Below are positions 57,311-64,000 of a DNA stretch of 64,000 bases, piece after piece. The stretch comes from Muribaculaceae bacterium. Lineage in GTDB: Bacteria > Bacteroidota > Bacteroidia > Bacteroidales > Muribaculaceae. Both the position numbers and the translations under genes were made by a program. A model generated the notes under the pieces. The model did no database searches. It saw nothing but the letters and a program-made list of their open reading frames with translations, and had not been told where the DNA came from. The stretch lies in assembly GCA_022510425.1 (NCBI GenBank), contig JAFLTO010000004.1, forward strand, positions 155,002 to 219,001, read 5' to 3'. The stretch's first letter is position 1. Each line of letters begins with the position of its first letter.

Positions 57311-57351
57311 GGATAACGGAGTCCGTTCCCTCTCCGTTATCCTGTTTTTTT
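57311..57351 (+). terminator. Terminator of glnN
   Basis: A perfect 11-bp stem GGATAACGGAG/CTCCGTTATCC with a 10-base loop, then TG and eight T. It starts 38 bases after the stop. Confidence 0.93.
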
Positions 57352-57366
57352 AAAATCAAATCAATT

Positions 57367-57420
57367 ATGAAAAAATTTTATATGAATAGCAACCATGTGA
57401 AATGGGGAGACATTAATTAA
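57367..57420 (+). CDS. Possible 17-residue reading frame
   Basis: ATG at 57367 opens 17 codons (MKKFYMNSNHVKWGDIN) ending TAA. It lies after the glnN terminator and before the palindrome at 57446, with no promoter box of its own. It may be chance; I list it because it sits in a region with two other short cationic frames. Confidence 0.15.
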   Translation: MKKFYMNSNHVKWGDIN

Positions 57421-57445
57421 AGCCAGATGGAATAAATAAGATTTA

Positions 57446-57470
57446 TGTTAAATAAATATGTTATTTAACA
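57446..57470 (+). promoter_or_regulatory. Perfect palindrome upstream of the small-peptide promoter, probable operator
   Basis: TGTTAAATAA (57446-57455), a 5-base spacer, then TTATTTAACA (57461-57470) is a perfect 10-bp inverted repeat. Its centre is about 57 bases upstream of the expected transcript start near 57515, a position typical for an activator dimer. It is not followed by a T-run, so a terminator is unlikely. Confidence 0.65.
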
Positions 57471-57478
57471 GCAAATAT

Positions 57479-57509
57479 TTTGTAATTTTAAGAAAAAGAT
57501 ATACTTTTG
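57479..57509 (+). promoter_or_regulatory. Consensus promoter of the small-peptide locus
   Basis: TTTG at 57479-57482, exactly 19 bases, TACTTTTG at 57502-57509. This equals the spacing of the tRNA-Leu promoter in the same window and is among the best-matching protein-gene promoters seen here. The start would be near 57515. Confidence 0.8.
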
Positions 57510-57544
57510 CAGCGTAAAAAATCTTAAATAAAAAAGATTGTATC

Positions 57545-57577
57545 ATGAAAAACTACAGTTATTGTACTGTTTTTTAA
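57545..57577 (+). CDS. Possible 10-residue leader peptide
   Basis: ATG at 57545 opens 10 codons (MKNYSYCTVF) and stops in TTTTTTAA, about 30 bases into the predicted transcript. It precedes the 37-residue peptide gene by 46 bases and might be a regulatory leader. It is too short to judge by composition. Confidence 0.25.
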   Translation: MKNYSYCTVF

Positions 57578-57623
57578 GGATATAGAGAGTGTTAACTTTA
57601 ATATTAACTAAAAACTTAAAAAA

Positions 57624-57737
57624 ATGAAGACAGCAACTAAGTTTTTCAAAAGAGCCGCAAAATGGTATTTTAAAAAAGCGGCTGACAACTATTCTTGGAT
57701 TCCTACCGGTTGTATTCCAATGAATAGGATTAAATAA
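57624..57737 (+). CDS. Small cationic amphipathic peptide (37 residues), unknown family
   Basis: A 37-codon frame. Residues 1-20 (MKTATKFFKRAAKWYFKKAA) form a predicted amphipathic helix, with Lys/Arg at 2, 6, 9, 10, 13, 17 and 18 on one side and F7, F8, A11, A12, Y15, F16 and A19 on the other. The C-terminal half has Y23, W25, a PTGCIP turn with the only Cys (C30), and ends NRIK. Net charge is about +8 with one acidic residue. It has no signal peptide. A consensus promoter with an upstream palindrome drives it and a strong hairpin follows. Antimicrobial, signalling, toxin-like or structural peptides are all possible; I do not recognise a family. Confidence 0.6.
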   Translation: MKTATKFFKRAAKWYFKKAADNYSWIPTGCIPMNRIK

Positions 57738-57754
57738 ATTTAGGTTCCGCTATT

Positions 57755-57780
57755 CTTCCCAAGCAATCGGGCTTGGGAAG
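57755..57780 (+). other. Strong hairpin after the small-peptide gene
   Basis: CTTCCCAAGC and GCTTGGGAAG form a perfect 10-bp stem with a 6-base loop 17 bases after the peptide stop. No T-run follows, so it may stabilise the 3' end of the message or be a weak or factor-dependent terminator. Confidence 0.75.
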
Positions 57781-57868
57781 AGAGACAGATAAGATTAAAG
57801 AGTTATTACAAGAAGAAATGCAAAAGGGGAATATATCAAGAAAGTCATTGGAAAAATCATTTCTTAAT

Positions 57869-57876
57869 TATGTTTG
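57869..57876 (+). promoter_or_regulatory. Predicted -7 box for the GH92-like gene
   Basis: TATGTTTG with a TTG at 57848-57850, 18 bases upstream. The leader to the ATG at 57957 would be about 75 bases. The stretch 57781-57868 holds no gene I can support. Confidence 0.5.
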
Positions 57877-57956
57877 TTTATAAGAAATATTTTTTCAAAA
57901 ATTTATTCTTGTCAAATGTTGTTTATTGATTTCTAATCTTACAAATTGGTTAATTA

Positions 57957-60128
57957 ATGAAACTTATTTTCCATATTCTGATTCTTATTTTTGGAAGCCT
58001 GCAATTAACGGCAAGTAGATATAATGAATTTGTGGATCCTCAAATACTCAGGGATAACACCGACAATGATTTATATAATAATAATTGTTTAGGAGCAACC
58101 TTGCCATCAGGGAGAATTTGCGTATATCTTAAGCCACAAAAGAAATACGTTAAAGAAATTGACATCGACAAGGCGAGTGATTCCTGTTTTTATGGCTTTT
58201 GTCATACTAAAATTGAAAATTCTGAATTAAACCACCTATTGGATATATGTTTGATGCCCACCACCGAAGAAGAAAAAGAGACAGCTTGTCATTATAAAAC
58301 ATTAGATTGGAAACCGGGTTATTGTAAAGTCTTACTTGAAGACAGTTTAATTGCAGAAACGACTGCTACTTTACGAACAGGCATTCATAATTATTCATAT
58401 CCACAGGGTAAAAATAAAATGTTGTGGCTATCTTTATTTCAAAATATGTCAGACTCAATTAGTAAAAAGAAAGAAATAATTAAATCTCAAATAAGGAAAA
58501 CCGATAAAACGAGTATAGAAGGCTATCAAATCATCAAAAATAATCATTCCATTGATAAAGTATATTTCTGTATTCAATTTTCTGAGGACATTAAATCTTT
58601 TGCATTAGTAAATGATGATGGGAAGATAATTGAAGTTTATGGGAAAAATGGTTTAAATAGCCTTAATCCAAAGGCTTTACTTTCTTTTGATAACGATACT
58701 AATTCACTTTTAATAAAAGTAGGACTAAGTGATATATCAATAGAAAATGCTAAAGAAAATCTGGGAAAAGAAGCAAGTAATCAAGATTTCAGTAATTTTG
58801 TTTCCCAGGCTGACAGTATATGGGAACGAAATTTAGGGAAAATAGAGGTGAAGGGAATTGAAAAAAATAAGATTCAATTTTACACTGCTCTTTATAAAAC
58901 TTTTTTACAATCGCGAATAGAATCGGATATTAATGGGGAATGGATAAATCCGGACATGTCTATATCAAGAGTGCCGGAAAAGGAAACTCAGTTTTCTTTA
59001 TCTAATTTAGGAGATTCCTTCAGGCTTATAAATCCTCTGTTTACTTTGATAAATCCTGAAATTACAAAGAATTTTGTCAAAAGTATGCTGCGTTTATTTG
59101 ATTTTGAAGGTTATCTTTATGTTGGGGATGTGATTGACAAGGATTTAAATTTGATAAAAGAAACCCAAATAATACCGATTATAGTTGATGCTGTTTTAAA
59201 AAGAATTCCTGGAATTGACTCACAGAAGGTTTGGGATATGATAAAAACTTATTCTTTAGTGTATGAACAAAATTCACCTGCAGAAATTTTTGAAAGATAT
59301 GGTTATATACCTGAGAATTATTTTCCTCAATCAGTAAATTATACTCTTGAAAAGTCTTTTGAGGAGTGGTGTACCGTAAGACTTGCTGGAATATACGGAG
59401 ATGCAGAAACCAAAACAAAGTTAAATGAAAGGGCCCATAATTATAGGAATATATATAATAAGGAGATTAATTCTTTTTCACCGAAAGACATTGAAGGAAA
59501 ATGGATAATTAAAGAGGGTAGTAGAGATTATAGTGATAAATTAGATCGTTTGATAGATTCCGAGACCATGGGCTCTTATTATTGGTATGTTCATTATGAT
59601 ATAAAAGACATAATAAGGCTTTCCGGAGGAAAGGAATCTTTTGAGAAGCAATTAGATAATTTATTTAATTTTTATAAGGATAATTTTAATGAGACGTCTC
59701 AAAATCACAGTAAAGGTTTTGATAATTTAAAAAAATCGTTTCTTCATGCACCTTATCTATATAACTATATTGGCAAAACAAAGAAAACAAGAAAAGCATT
59801 GACTCAATTAATGGTAGAGTCTCCAATTATAAAAATTAAAAATACTCAGGTTTCAGACGATGGATTATTAGCTGCATGGTATATATTTAGTTCCATGGGT
59901 TTTTACCCGGTCAATCCTTGTGGTGGCTATTTTGATCTTGGGTATCCATTTTTTGATGAATGTATATTGCATCTTCCAAATGGTAAGGATTTTGTTATCG
60001 TCACTGATAGAAAGGAAGAGAATCCTTTTAAATCAGTAAAAATAACCCTTAATGATAAACCGGTGAAAAAAAATTATATCACCTATGAAGATATAATGCA
60101 CGGTGGTAAATTAGTGTTTGGTTCATAA
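57957..60128 (+). CDS. Divergent GH92-like (alpha-mannosidase family) secreted protein
   Basis: A 723-residue protein with a signal peptide (1-19). Blocks across it match GH92 mannosidases: CLGATLPSGRICVYLKP near 44, LDWKPGYCKVLLEDSLIAETTATLRTGIHNYSYP near 120, FYTALYKTFLQSRI near 308 and LLAAWYIFSSMGFYPVNPCGGYF near 640. Several usual features are altered. The GxGGHG-type N-terminal motif is absent, the WE-GNET segment reads GDVIDKDLN with Asp where the acid Glu is expected, and the usual DDCGQMSAW is SDDGLLAAW. The gene is visibly AT-richer than its neighbours. It may have changed specificity or lost activity. Confidence 0.72.
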   Translation: MKLIFHILILIFGSLQLTASRYNEFVDPQILRDNTDNDLYNNNCLGATLPSGRICVYLKPQKKYVKEIDIDKASDSCFYGFCHTKIENSELNHLLDICLMPTTEEEKETACHYKTLDWKPGYCKVLLEDSLIAETTATLRTGIHNYSYPQGKNKMLWLSLFQNMSDSISKKKEIIKSQIRKTDKTSIEGYQIIKNNHSIDKVYFCIQFSEDIKSFALVNDDGKIIEVYGKNGLNSLNPKALLSFDNDTNSLLIKVGLSDISIENAKENLGKEASNQDFSNFVSQADSIWERNLGKIEVKGIEKNKIQFYTALYKTFLQSRIESDINGEWINPDMSISRVPEKETQFSLSNLGDSFRLINPLFTLINPEITKNFVKSMLRLFDFEGYLYVGDVIDKDLNLIKETQIIPIIVDAVLKRIPGIDSQKVWDMIKTYSLVYEQNSPAEIFERYGYIPENYFPQSVNYTLEKSFEEWCTVRLAGIYGDAETKTKLNERAHNYRNIYNKEINSFSPKDIEGKWIIKEGSRDYSDKLDRLIDSETMGSYYWYVHYDIKDIIRLSGGKESFEKQLDNLFNFYKDNFNETSQNHSKGFDNLKKSFLHAPYLYNYIGKTKKTRKALTQLMVESPIIKIKNTQVSDDGLLAAWYIFSSMGFYPVNPCGGYFDLGYPFFDECILHLPNGKDFVIVTDRKEENPFKSVKITLNDKPVKKNYITYEDIMHGGKLVFGS

Positions 60129-60256
60129 TAAAAACAAAATGGTAATTTTATCCTATGGATATCCTTTAATTTCTTCTAAGCCTAATTGTAGGGTAATTAG
60201 ACAAGGTGTTCAAGTCCTTCCCCGTTAACTAATGACACGGTCCTTACCTGAGAAAT

Positions 60257-60277
60257 TCAAATCAGCTCGAGATTTGA
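60257..60277 (-). other. Inverted repeat between convergent glycosidase genes
   Basis: TCAAATC and GATTTGA flank a 7-base spacer, five bases beyond the GH32 stop. No T-run follows on either strand, so a terminator role is uncertain. The rest of the 60129-60281 gap holds nothing clear. Confidence 0.4.
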
Positions 60278-60281
60278 GCGA

Positions 60282-61745
60282 TTATTGCCAAATGGATGAG
60301 AGTTGCCAGGCATTAAGTTTCACTGAATTACCTTTACCCAAAGAATAAAGGCTGACACCGGTTTGTTGTTCGGAAGGGAATGTAAGAGCTGTTAAAACGG
60401 CAGCTCCGTTATTGACAAAAACTTCAACAGTGGATTTGTCAACAAATATATTGAGTAGCAATTTATTATTAATCATTGGAACCTTTGTGAAAGCAATCCT
60501 TTCAAATTTAGGAATTGAAGCATCAGTAACATTGGTACGGTCCATAGTTAGAATTCCTGATTGAGGTTCATAATGCAATATAAGTTTTCGGTTCTCTCCT
60601 TCACAAAGATAAAAGCCGAAAGGATTATGCCCTAAGGATGTGAATTCTGCCTCAATTTCATAGGTATTATCCATCTTTTTTATGGCTTCAAGATTTGTTA
60701 CGCCAATTGATAAGGATTTGTCAAAATTATATTGTTTTCCTCTTAATTGAGTCAATGCTGGTAGAGGGGTTTGGAAAAGTCGGATGCCTTCAGGAGTTGT
60801 TTGTAATGAATATTCACATGGTATCGACCAAATTCCTTTGCCCCATTCTGAAGGTTGGGTCTGAGCATAATCCCAAGTGCAAACCCATCCTAAAGTATAT
60901 ACAGGTGCTTCCTCTGAATCATAATCCTGAAACACTCGTGAAGCATAATAATCTAATCCGCTGTCGATATAAAGTGGATATTGGTCAGGATCATCGGCAA
61001 TGAATTCTCGGCCATTAAAATCCCCTATGAAATATTGTTCACGAGCCCAATTAACCGATACCACAAGTACCCACTTCATATTATTTCTATCTCCATTCAC
61101 CGGCAGACGAAAGATATCGGGGCATTCCCATGATCTGTCAGCATCTCCCAACGGACCAAAATCGCTCAACCATTCCCATTCCTTCAAATCTTTAGAACAA
61201 TAAAATGCCACTTTCTTTTCCAAAGCCTTGGCTACAACCATTATCCAACGACTCTCTTTTTCATCATATATCACTGTAGGATCCCTGAATTCTGTACTCC
61301 ATATATCCAGAACTGGGTTACGGTCATAATAATGAAAAATTTCTCCACCGTCAGTGCTAATAGCGATATCTTGTGCCTGTTTTTTGCTGTCCTTATGAAA
61401 ACCCGTGAAAATGGCTACCATCGCATCTTCACCATTTCCGGTAGTATTCCATTTGTCAACTACTGTGCTCCCCGTAAAAGTGGCTCTTCCTTCAGGCACA
61501 TCGGCAATGGCACTTTTGTTTAATTCTTTCCAATATACCAGGTCGTCAGATTCCACAGCACCCCAATTATATGCCTTATATTTTCCATTGTGTTTTATTA
61601 GACCTGAGGGATCTCCCATCCATCGGTGAGCAGGTGTATAATGAAATTGAGGGCGATATTTTTCAAGATATGTAGCAGAATCTCTTTGGGCATAGAGAGA
61701 ATTCCAAAAAATAATGCTGATTAAAAATAAATATAAATTTTTCAT
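60282..61745 (-). CDS. GH32 fructan/sucrose hydrolase
   Basis: A 487-residue secreted glycosidase cleaving beta-fructosyl bonds. A signal peptide (1-19, LYAQ) precedes the five-blade propeller and the C-terminal beta-sandwich. All three catalytic residues are visible: nucleophile D45 in WMGDPSG (the usual form is WMNDPNG), stabiliser D154 in FRDP and acid/base E206 in ECP. I chose the ATG at 61745; an ATG two codons earlier (61751) is equally possible. No fructokinase, transporter or SusC/SusD pair is adjacent, so the substrate (sucrose, inulin or levan) is open. Confidence 0.92.
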   Translation of the reverse strand: MKNLYLFLISIIFWNSLYAQRDSATYLEKYRPQFHYTPAHRWMGDPSGLIKHNGKYKAYNWGAVESDDLVYWKELNKSAIADVPEGRATFTGSTVVDKWNTTGNGEDAMVAIFTGFHKDSKKQAQDIAISTDGGEIFHYYDRNPVLDIWSTEFRDPTVIYDEKESRWIMVVAKALEKKVAFYCSKDLKEWEWLSDFGPLGDADRSWECPDIFRLPVNGDRNNMKWVLVVSVNWAREQYFIGDFNGREFIADDPDQYPLYIDSGLDYYASRVFQDYDSEEAPVYTLGWVCTWDYAQTQPSEWGKGIWSIPCEYSLQTTPEGIRLFQTPLPALTQLRGKQYNFDKSLSIGVTNLEAIKKMDNTYEIEAEFTSLGHNPFGFYLCEGENRKLILHYEPQSGILTMDRTNVTDASIPKFERIAFTKVPMINNKLLLNIFVDKSTVEVFVNNGAAVLTALTFPSEQQTGVSLYSLGKGNSVKLNAWQLSSIWQ

Positions 61746-61993
61746 AAACATACATTTTATATTTGGAAGTACAAAGTTCCTAAAAATTGGATAATAAGGT
61801 AAATTAAATAAATATTGTATCGTTTTTCTAAGAATAATTTAAAGGAAGATATGACTCATCCAGGCCAAAGGAGAACTTTCTATGTATGCAATATCTCTCC
61901 TTGCTAATCTTTAATTAGCAGATTTATTAAAAATCTAAGAAGGAAGTACAATTAAAGAGTGTTTTCTTTTACTTAAATAGATCTGATTTTAGG

Positions 61994-62001
61994 TATTTTT
62001 G
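61994..62001 (+). promoter_or_regulatory. Predicted -7 box for the arginase-family gene
   Basis: TATTTTTG fits TAnnTTTG and ends 17 bases before the ATG at 62019. The rest of the 61746-62018 gap is AT-rich without other features. Confidence 0.55.
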
Positions 62002-62018
62002 CAGAAAGTTCAAATAAT

Positions 62019-62882
62019 ATGAAGAAGATAAGATTGGTTTATCCTCAATGGCAGGGAGCTGATATCGCAAGATGGATTCCAAATATCCCCGAAGAAGATT
62101 CCTCAAGAGGCTATTATCTGGGAGCAATGTTATTGAATTGGCTTACACCTATAACAGATAGTGAAACATATACTGTTCCCGTTTCAACAGATTATATTGA
62201 AAGGGTAGTCACAGAAGGAATATTGGATAAAGAAATCTTAATTAAACAGACTAAAGCTGCTTTAGAAATACTTGATATTGCGAAACCAGATAAGGTTGTT
62301 ACTCTTGGTGGAGAATGTTCTGTTAGTGTACCGGTCTTTACCTGGTTGAATGCTAAATATGACAGTGAAGTTGCAGTAATATGGATGGATGCTCATCCTG
62401 ATGTAACATTGCCTTCAGACGACTATAATGGTTATCACGCAATGGCTTTGTCAGCCTGTATGGGAATGGGTGATAAAGATATAATCTCAAAACTACCCTC
62501 TAAGATTTTACCTGGGAATGTATGTTTAGCAGGTTTGAGAGAATATGAATATCCATATATCAAGGAAAGAGTAAAAGAATTGGGTCTGAAACATTTTTCT
62601 CCGGAAAAACTATCAGAGGATTCAAAAATCCTGTTGGATTGGATTCGAAATACAGGAAAAAAGAAAGTGATGATTCACTTTGATATGGATGTGCTCGACC
62701 CGGCTGACATTCTAGCTGCAGTGGCAGATGGGCCCGAAGGAGGTCTTAAATTAAAAGAGGCAGTAAGGATAATAAATGATATTGCTAACGAATTTGAATT
62801 GGTTGCTTTGACAGTGGCAGAACCGATGCCTCGAATAGCCATCCGTCTGAAAAGAATGTTATCCGAATTACCTTTGATATAA
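62019..62882 (+). CDS. Arginase/agmatinase/formiminoglutamase-family protein
   Basis: A 287-residue ureohydrolase-fold protein. The manganese-binding motifs are present: GGECSVS near 102, DAHPD near 128 and HFDMDVLDPAD near 224. A His in NGYHAMALS (about 140) matches the substrate-side His. Members hydrolyse arginine, agmatine, formiminoglutamate or related guanidino compounds. The N-terminus (RLVYPQWQGADIARWIP) is unlike classical arginase, so the substrate is not assigned. It is transcribed alone. Confidence 0.87.
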   Translation: MKKIRLVYPQWQGADIARWIPNIPEEDSSRGYYLGAMLLNWLTPITDSETYTVPVSTDYIERVVTEGILDKEILIKQTKAALEILDIAKPDKVVTLGGECSVSVPVFTWLNAKYDSEVAVIWMDAHPDVTLPSDDYNGYHAMALSACMGMGDKDIISKLPSKILPGNVCLAGLREYEYPYIKERVKELGLKHFSPEKLSEDSKILLDWIRNTGKKKVMIHFDMDVLDPADILAAVADGPEGGLKLKEAVRIINDIANEFELVALTVAEPMPRIAIRLKRMLSELPLI

Positions 62883-63048
62883 CTTGAAAAACTCCTTATA
62901 GGTATTCATCAAGAAATTTTTGTAATCTACATAAGGCAATTTCCTTAAACCTCCCCAATTTAATGTCACATTTTGTGATTTCAAAATTAGACCTTTTGGC
63001 TCTCTTTCTTCTCCATAAGAAATTTTTATTATATTTACAACGTTGAAT

Positions 63049-63092
63049 CCCGGTAGCCCCTGAGCAATCAAGCTATCGGGTTTTGTTATTTT
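63049..63092 (+). terminator. Possible terminator of the arginase-family gene
   Basis: CCCGGTAGC and GCTATCGGG pair (one G-U) around a 14-base loop, followed by TTTTGTTATTTT. It lies about 165 bases after the stop, farther than usual. Confidence 0.5.
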
Positions 63093-63112
63093 GTGGCAAA
63101 GATACTAAATTC

Positions 63113-63229
63113 TTAAGGATTAAATAAAACCGACTTGCCACATCGACGTATACCGGTGACTATCTTTATCATCCCGTTATGTCTAAGCGAGATGAGCTGT
63201 TGAAGGTATCTTGGTCTTTCTATAATCAT
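63113..63229 (-). pseudogene. N-terminal remnant of an AAA ATPase
   Basis: The minus strand encodes 38 residues from an ATG: MIIERPRYLQQLISLRHNG, then MIKIVTGIRRCGKSVLFNP, ending TAA. This is the typical start of the large Bacteroidales family of ATP-binding proteins with a DUF4143-like C-terminus, including the P-loop GIRRCGKS. The remaining 350 or so residues are missing. A -7 box (TAATTTTG, 63279-63272) is still present upstream. The gene was cut off just after the P-loop. Confidence 0.8.
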
Positions 63230-63244
63230 ATCATTATCCTAAAC

Positions 63245-63258
63245 TGTGACATGTCACA
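63245..63258. promoter_or_regulatory. 14-bp palindrome upstream of the truncated ATPase
   Basis: TGTGACATGTCACA is a perfect palindrome 16 bases before the ATG and 13 bases after the -7 box, where it could act as an operator. It resembles a Crp-type half-site pair but with a 4-base rather than 6-base spacer. Confidence 0.4.
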
Positions 63259-63271
63259 CCTTATGATAACG

Positions 63272-63279
63272 CAAAATTA
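63272..63279 (-). promoter_or_regulatory. -7 box left upstream of the truncated ATPase
   Basis: TAATTTTG on the minus strand fits TAnnTTTG and lies 43 bases before the ATG of the remnant at 63229. Confidence 0.5.
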
Positions 63280-63429
63280 CAAATTATTATGGAAATTGAT
63301 TATATAACGATAATTTTTTAATGTTATGTATATCAGTTGTGACTATCAGGAAGCCGAGAGGTTAAGGAATTCTTTAAGAACTAACTTTTTTTAGTAAATT
63401 AAGAAATGGTAACATTAGATGAATTTTCA

Positions 63430-63476
63430 GCTTGTTCTAAATCCTTCATTATTTGAGAAAAATGAAAAGAACAAGC
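63430..63476. other. Long imperfect hairpin
   Basis: GCTTGTTCT (63430-63438) pairs with AGAACAAGC (63468-63476), with an inner stem TTCATT/AATGAA (63445-63450 and 63461-63466). It is about 55 bases beyond the stop of the small membrane gene at 63532 on the minus strand and could shape the end of its message. The rest of 63280-63531 shows nothing else. Confidence 0.5.
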
Positions 63477-63531
63477 CTCAATTTAATGTGAAAATCAAGA
63501 GATATCATTTAGGGTTTGATCATCTTTTCTT

Positions 63532-63765
63532 TTAAAAACAAATAATGAATAAAATTATGGACGCGATACCGAGTAATATAGCAATCACCGCTGTGGGGAT
63601 AATCCAATTCTTTATTTTCTTCCTTTGTTCATCTGTTAAAGTCCTGTTACCATTACGCTTAAAATAAGTAAACGTAAGGATCATTCTTAGTAATGCTCCA
63701 AGTAATAAAAATCCTAAACTTATGTCAAGTAGGGTGCTTCCTATCTTATAAAGTTCCATAGACAT
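63532..63765 (-). CDS. Small two-helix membrane protein
   Basis: A 77-residue protein with two hydrophobic segments (about 10-33 and 52-76) around a basic loop (FKRNGNRTLTDEQRKKIKNW). An alternative ATG lies two codons in. I do not recognise the family and no neighbour suggests a role. Confidence 0.6.
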   Translation of the reverse strand: MSMELYKIGSTLLDISLGFLLLGALLRMILTFTYFKRNGNRTLTDEQRKKIKNWIIPTAVIAILLGIASIILFIICF

Positions 63766-63903
63766 TTATTTTATAATTAACACTTTATCCGATAAGAAGG
63801 TTTTTTAACAAATTAATCATATTGATTTGAATATAGTTAAGATATAATATCTATTTATTCAAAGCAGTTAAGCCAATCATCTGAATTACTATAAATAAAT
63901 TAT

Positions 63904-63911
63904 TAACTTTG
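63904..63911 (+). promoter_or_regulatory. -7 box for the partial gene at the window end
   Basis: TAACTTTG followed by C, ending only 7 bases before the ATG at 63919, so the leader would be very short. Confidence 0.5.
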
Positions 63912-63918
63912 CAATTAT

Positions 63919-64000
63919 ATGGAACTCATCAATATTCACATCAAAGATTCAGAGTATCAAGAAATACTGCGACAGGCTGTCGCAGTAATTGAAAACGCTC
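63919..64000 (+). CDS. Start of a gene cut by the window end, possibly YhcG/DUF1016 nuclease
   Basis: An ATG at 63919 opens a frame running off the window, with 27 codons visible (MELINIHIKDSEYQEILR, then QAVAVIENA). The segment EILRQAVAVIENA resembles the N-terminus of DUF1016/YhcG PDDEXK-type nucleases as I remember it, but too little is visible to be sure. Confidence 0.4.
   Translation, partial: MELINIHIKDSEYQEILRQAVAVIENA

Noticed and set aside
57773..57883. TTG- or ATG-started short frame (about 22-36 codons) after the peptide hairpin
   Set aside because: It overlaps the hairpin, has no start of quality and no recognisable features; perhaps a remnant but not supportable.
62868..63071. 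67-codon minus-strand frame beside the arginase-family gene
   Set aside because: It starts from TTG, overlaps the arginase end and contains a hairpin; no family recognised. Mentioned only as part of the decayed zone.

Overview
The window reads as a chromosomal segment of a Bacteroidales bacterium, possibly Muribaculaceae or a relative; the family assignment is inference. The signs are TTTG-N19/20-TAnnTTTG promoters in front of many genes and both tRNAs, type IX secretion genes (porW/sprE end, porX), a BspA-like leucine-rich protein ending in a T9SS-type tail, type III glutamine synthetase, TonB-receptor-like outer-membrane proteins and GH32/GH92 glycosidases. I saw no insertion sequence, prophage, CRISPR array or rRNA.

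Layout. 1-9.3 kb: end of porW/sprE, porX, a Sel1 protein, a tricorn-type protease, an LptF/LptG permease, an RluA-family enzyme and initiator tRNA-Met. 9.4-16 kb: a TetR-FabH-FabG-IspD-RecG run, then a DbpA-like helicase. 16-22.7 kb: pyruvate:ferredoxin oxidoreductase, a flavodoxin-fold protein and a RecD2-like helicase. 22.8-26.7 kb: the BspA-like protein. 26.8-35.7 kb: a tripartite ABC exporter (adaptor, ATPase, two permeases, TolC-like protein) followed by a sigma-54 response regulator and its kinase, with a sigma-54-type promoter and paired palindromic sites at the head. 35.7-39.9 kb: a heptamer repeat, an outer-membrane protein, tRNA-Leu, an AlaX-like editing protein, a PepSY-like gene remnant, and a thioredoxin/VKOR/44-residue peptide group. 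40-49 kb: an AraC regulator with an outer-membrane receptor, then radical SAM, hydrolase, flavoprotein, YjbQ, flavin reductase and phosphoesterase genes. 49-57.3 kb: a nitrogen-assimilation block (aminotransferase, glutamate synthase large subunit broken into two frames, divergent glnN). 57.3-64 kb: a small-peptide locus, a divergent GH92-like protein, a GH32 enzyme, an arginase-family protein, a truncated AAA ATPase and a partial gene at the window end.

How it works together. PorX and PorW serve type IX secretion, which would export the BspA-like protein. The exporter genes appear controlled by the sigma-54 regulator encoded at the end of their own operon. GOGAT and GS III are divergently transcribed and form the ammonium-assimilation pair. 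The most interesting unexplained element is at 57,446-57,780: a perfect palindrome, a consensus promoter and a 37-residue, strongly cationic, Trp-rich peptide gene with no match I recognise. The clearest broken gene is gltB, which one missing A would explain.
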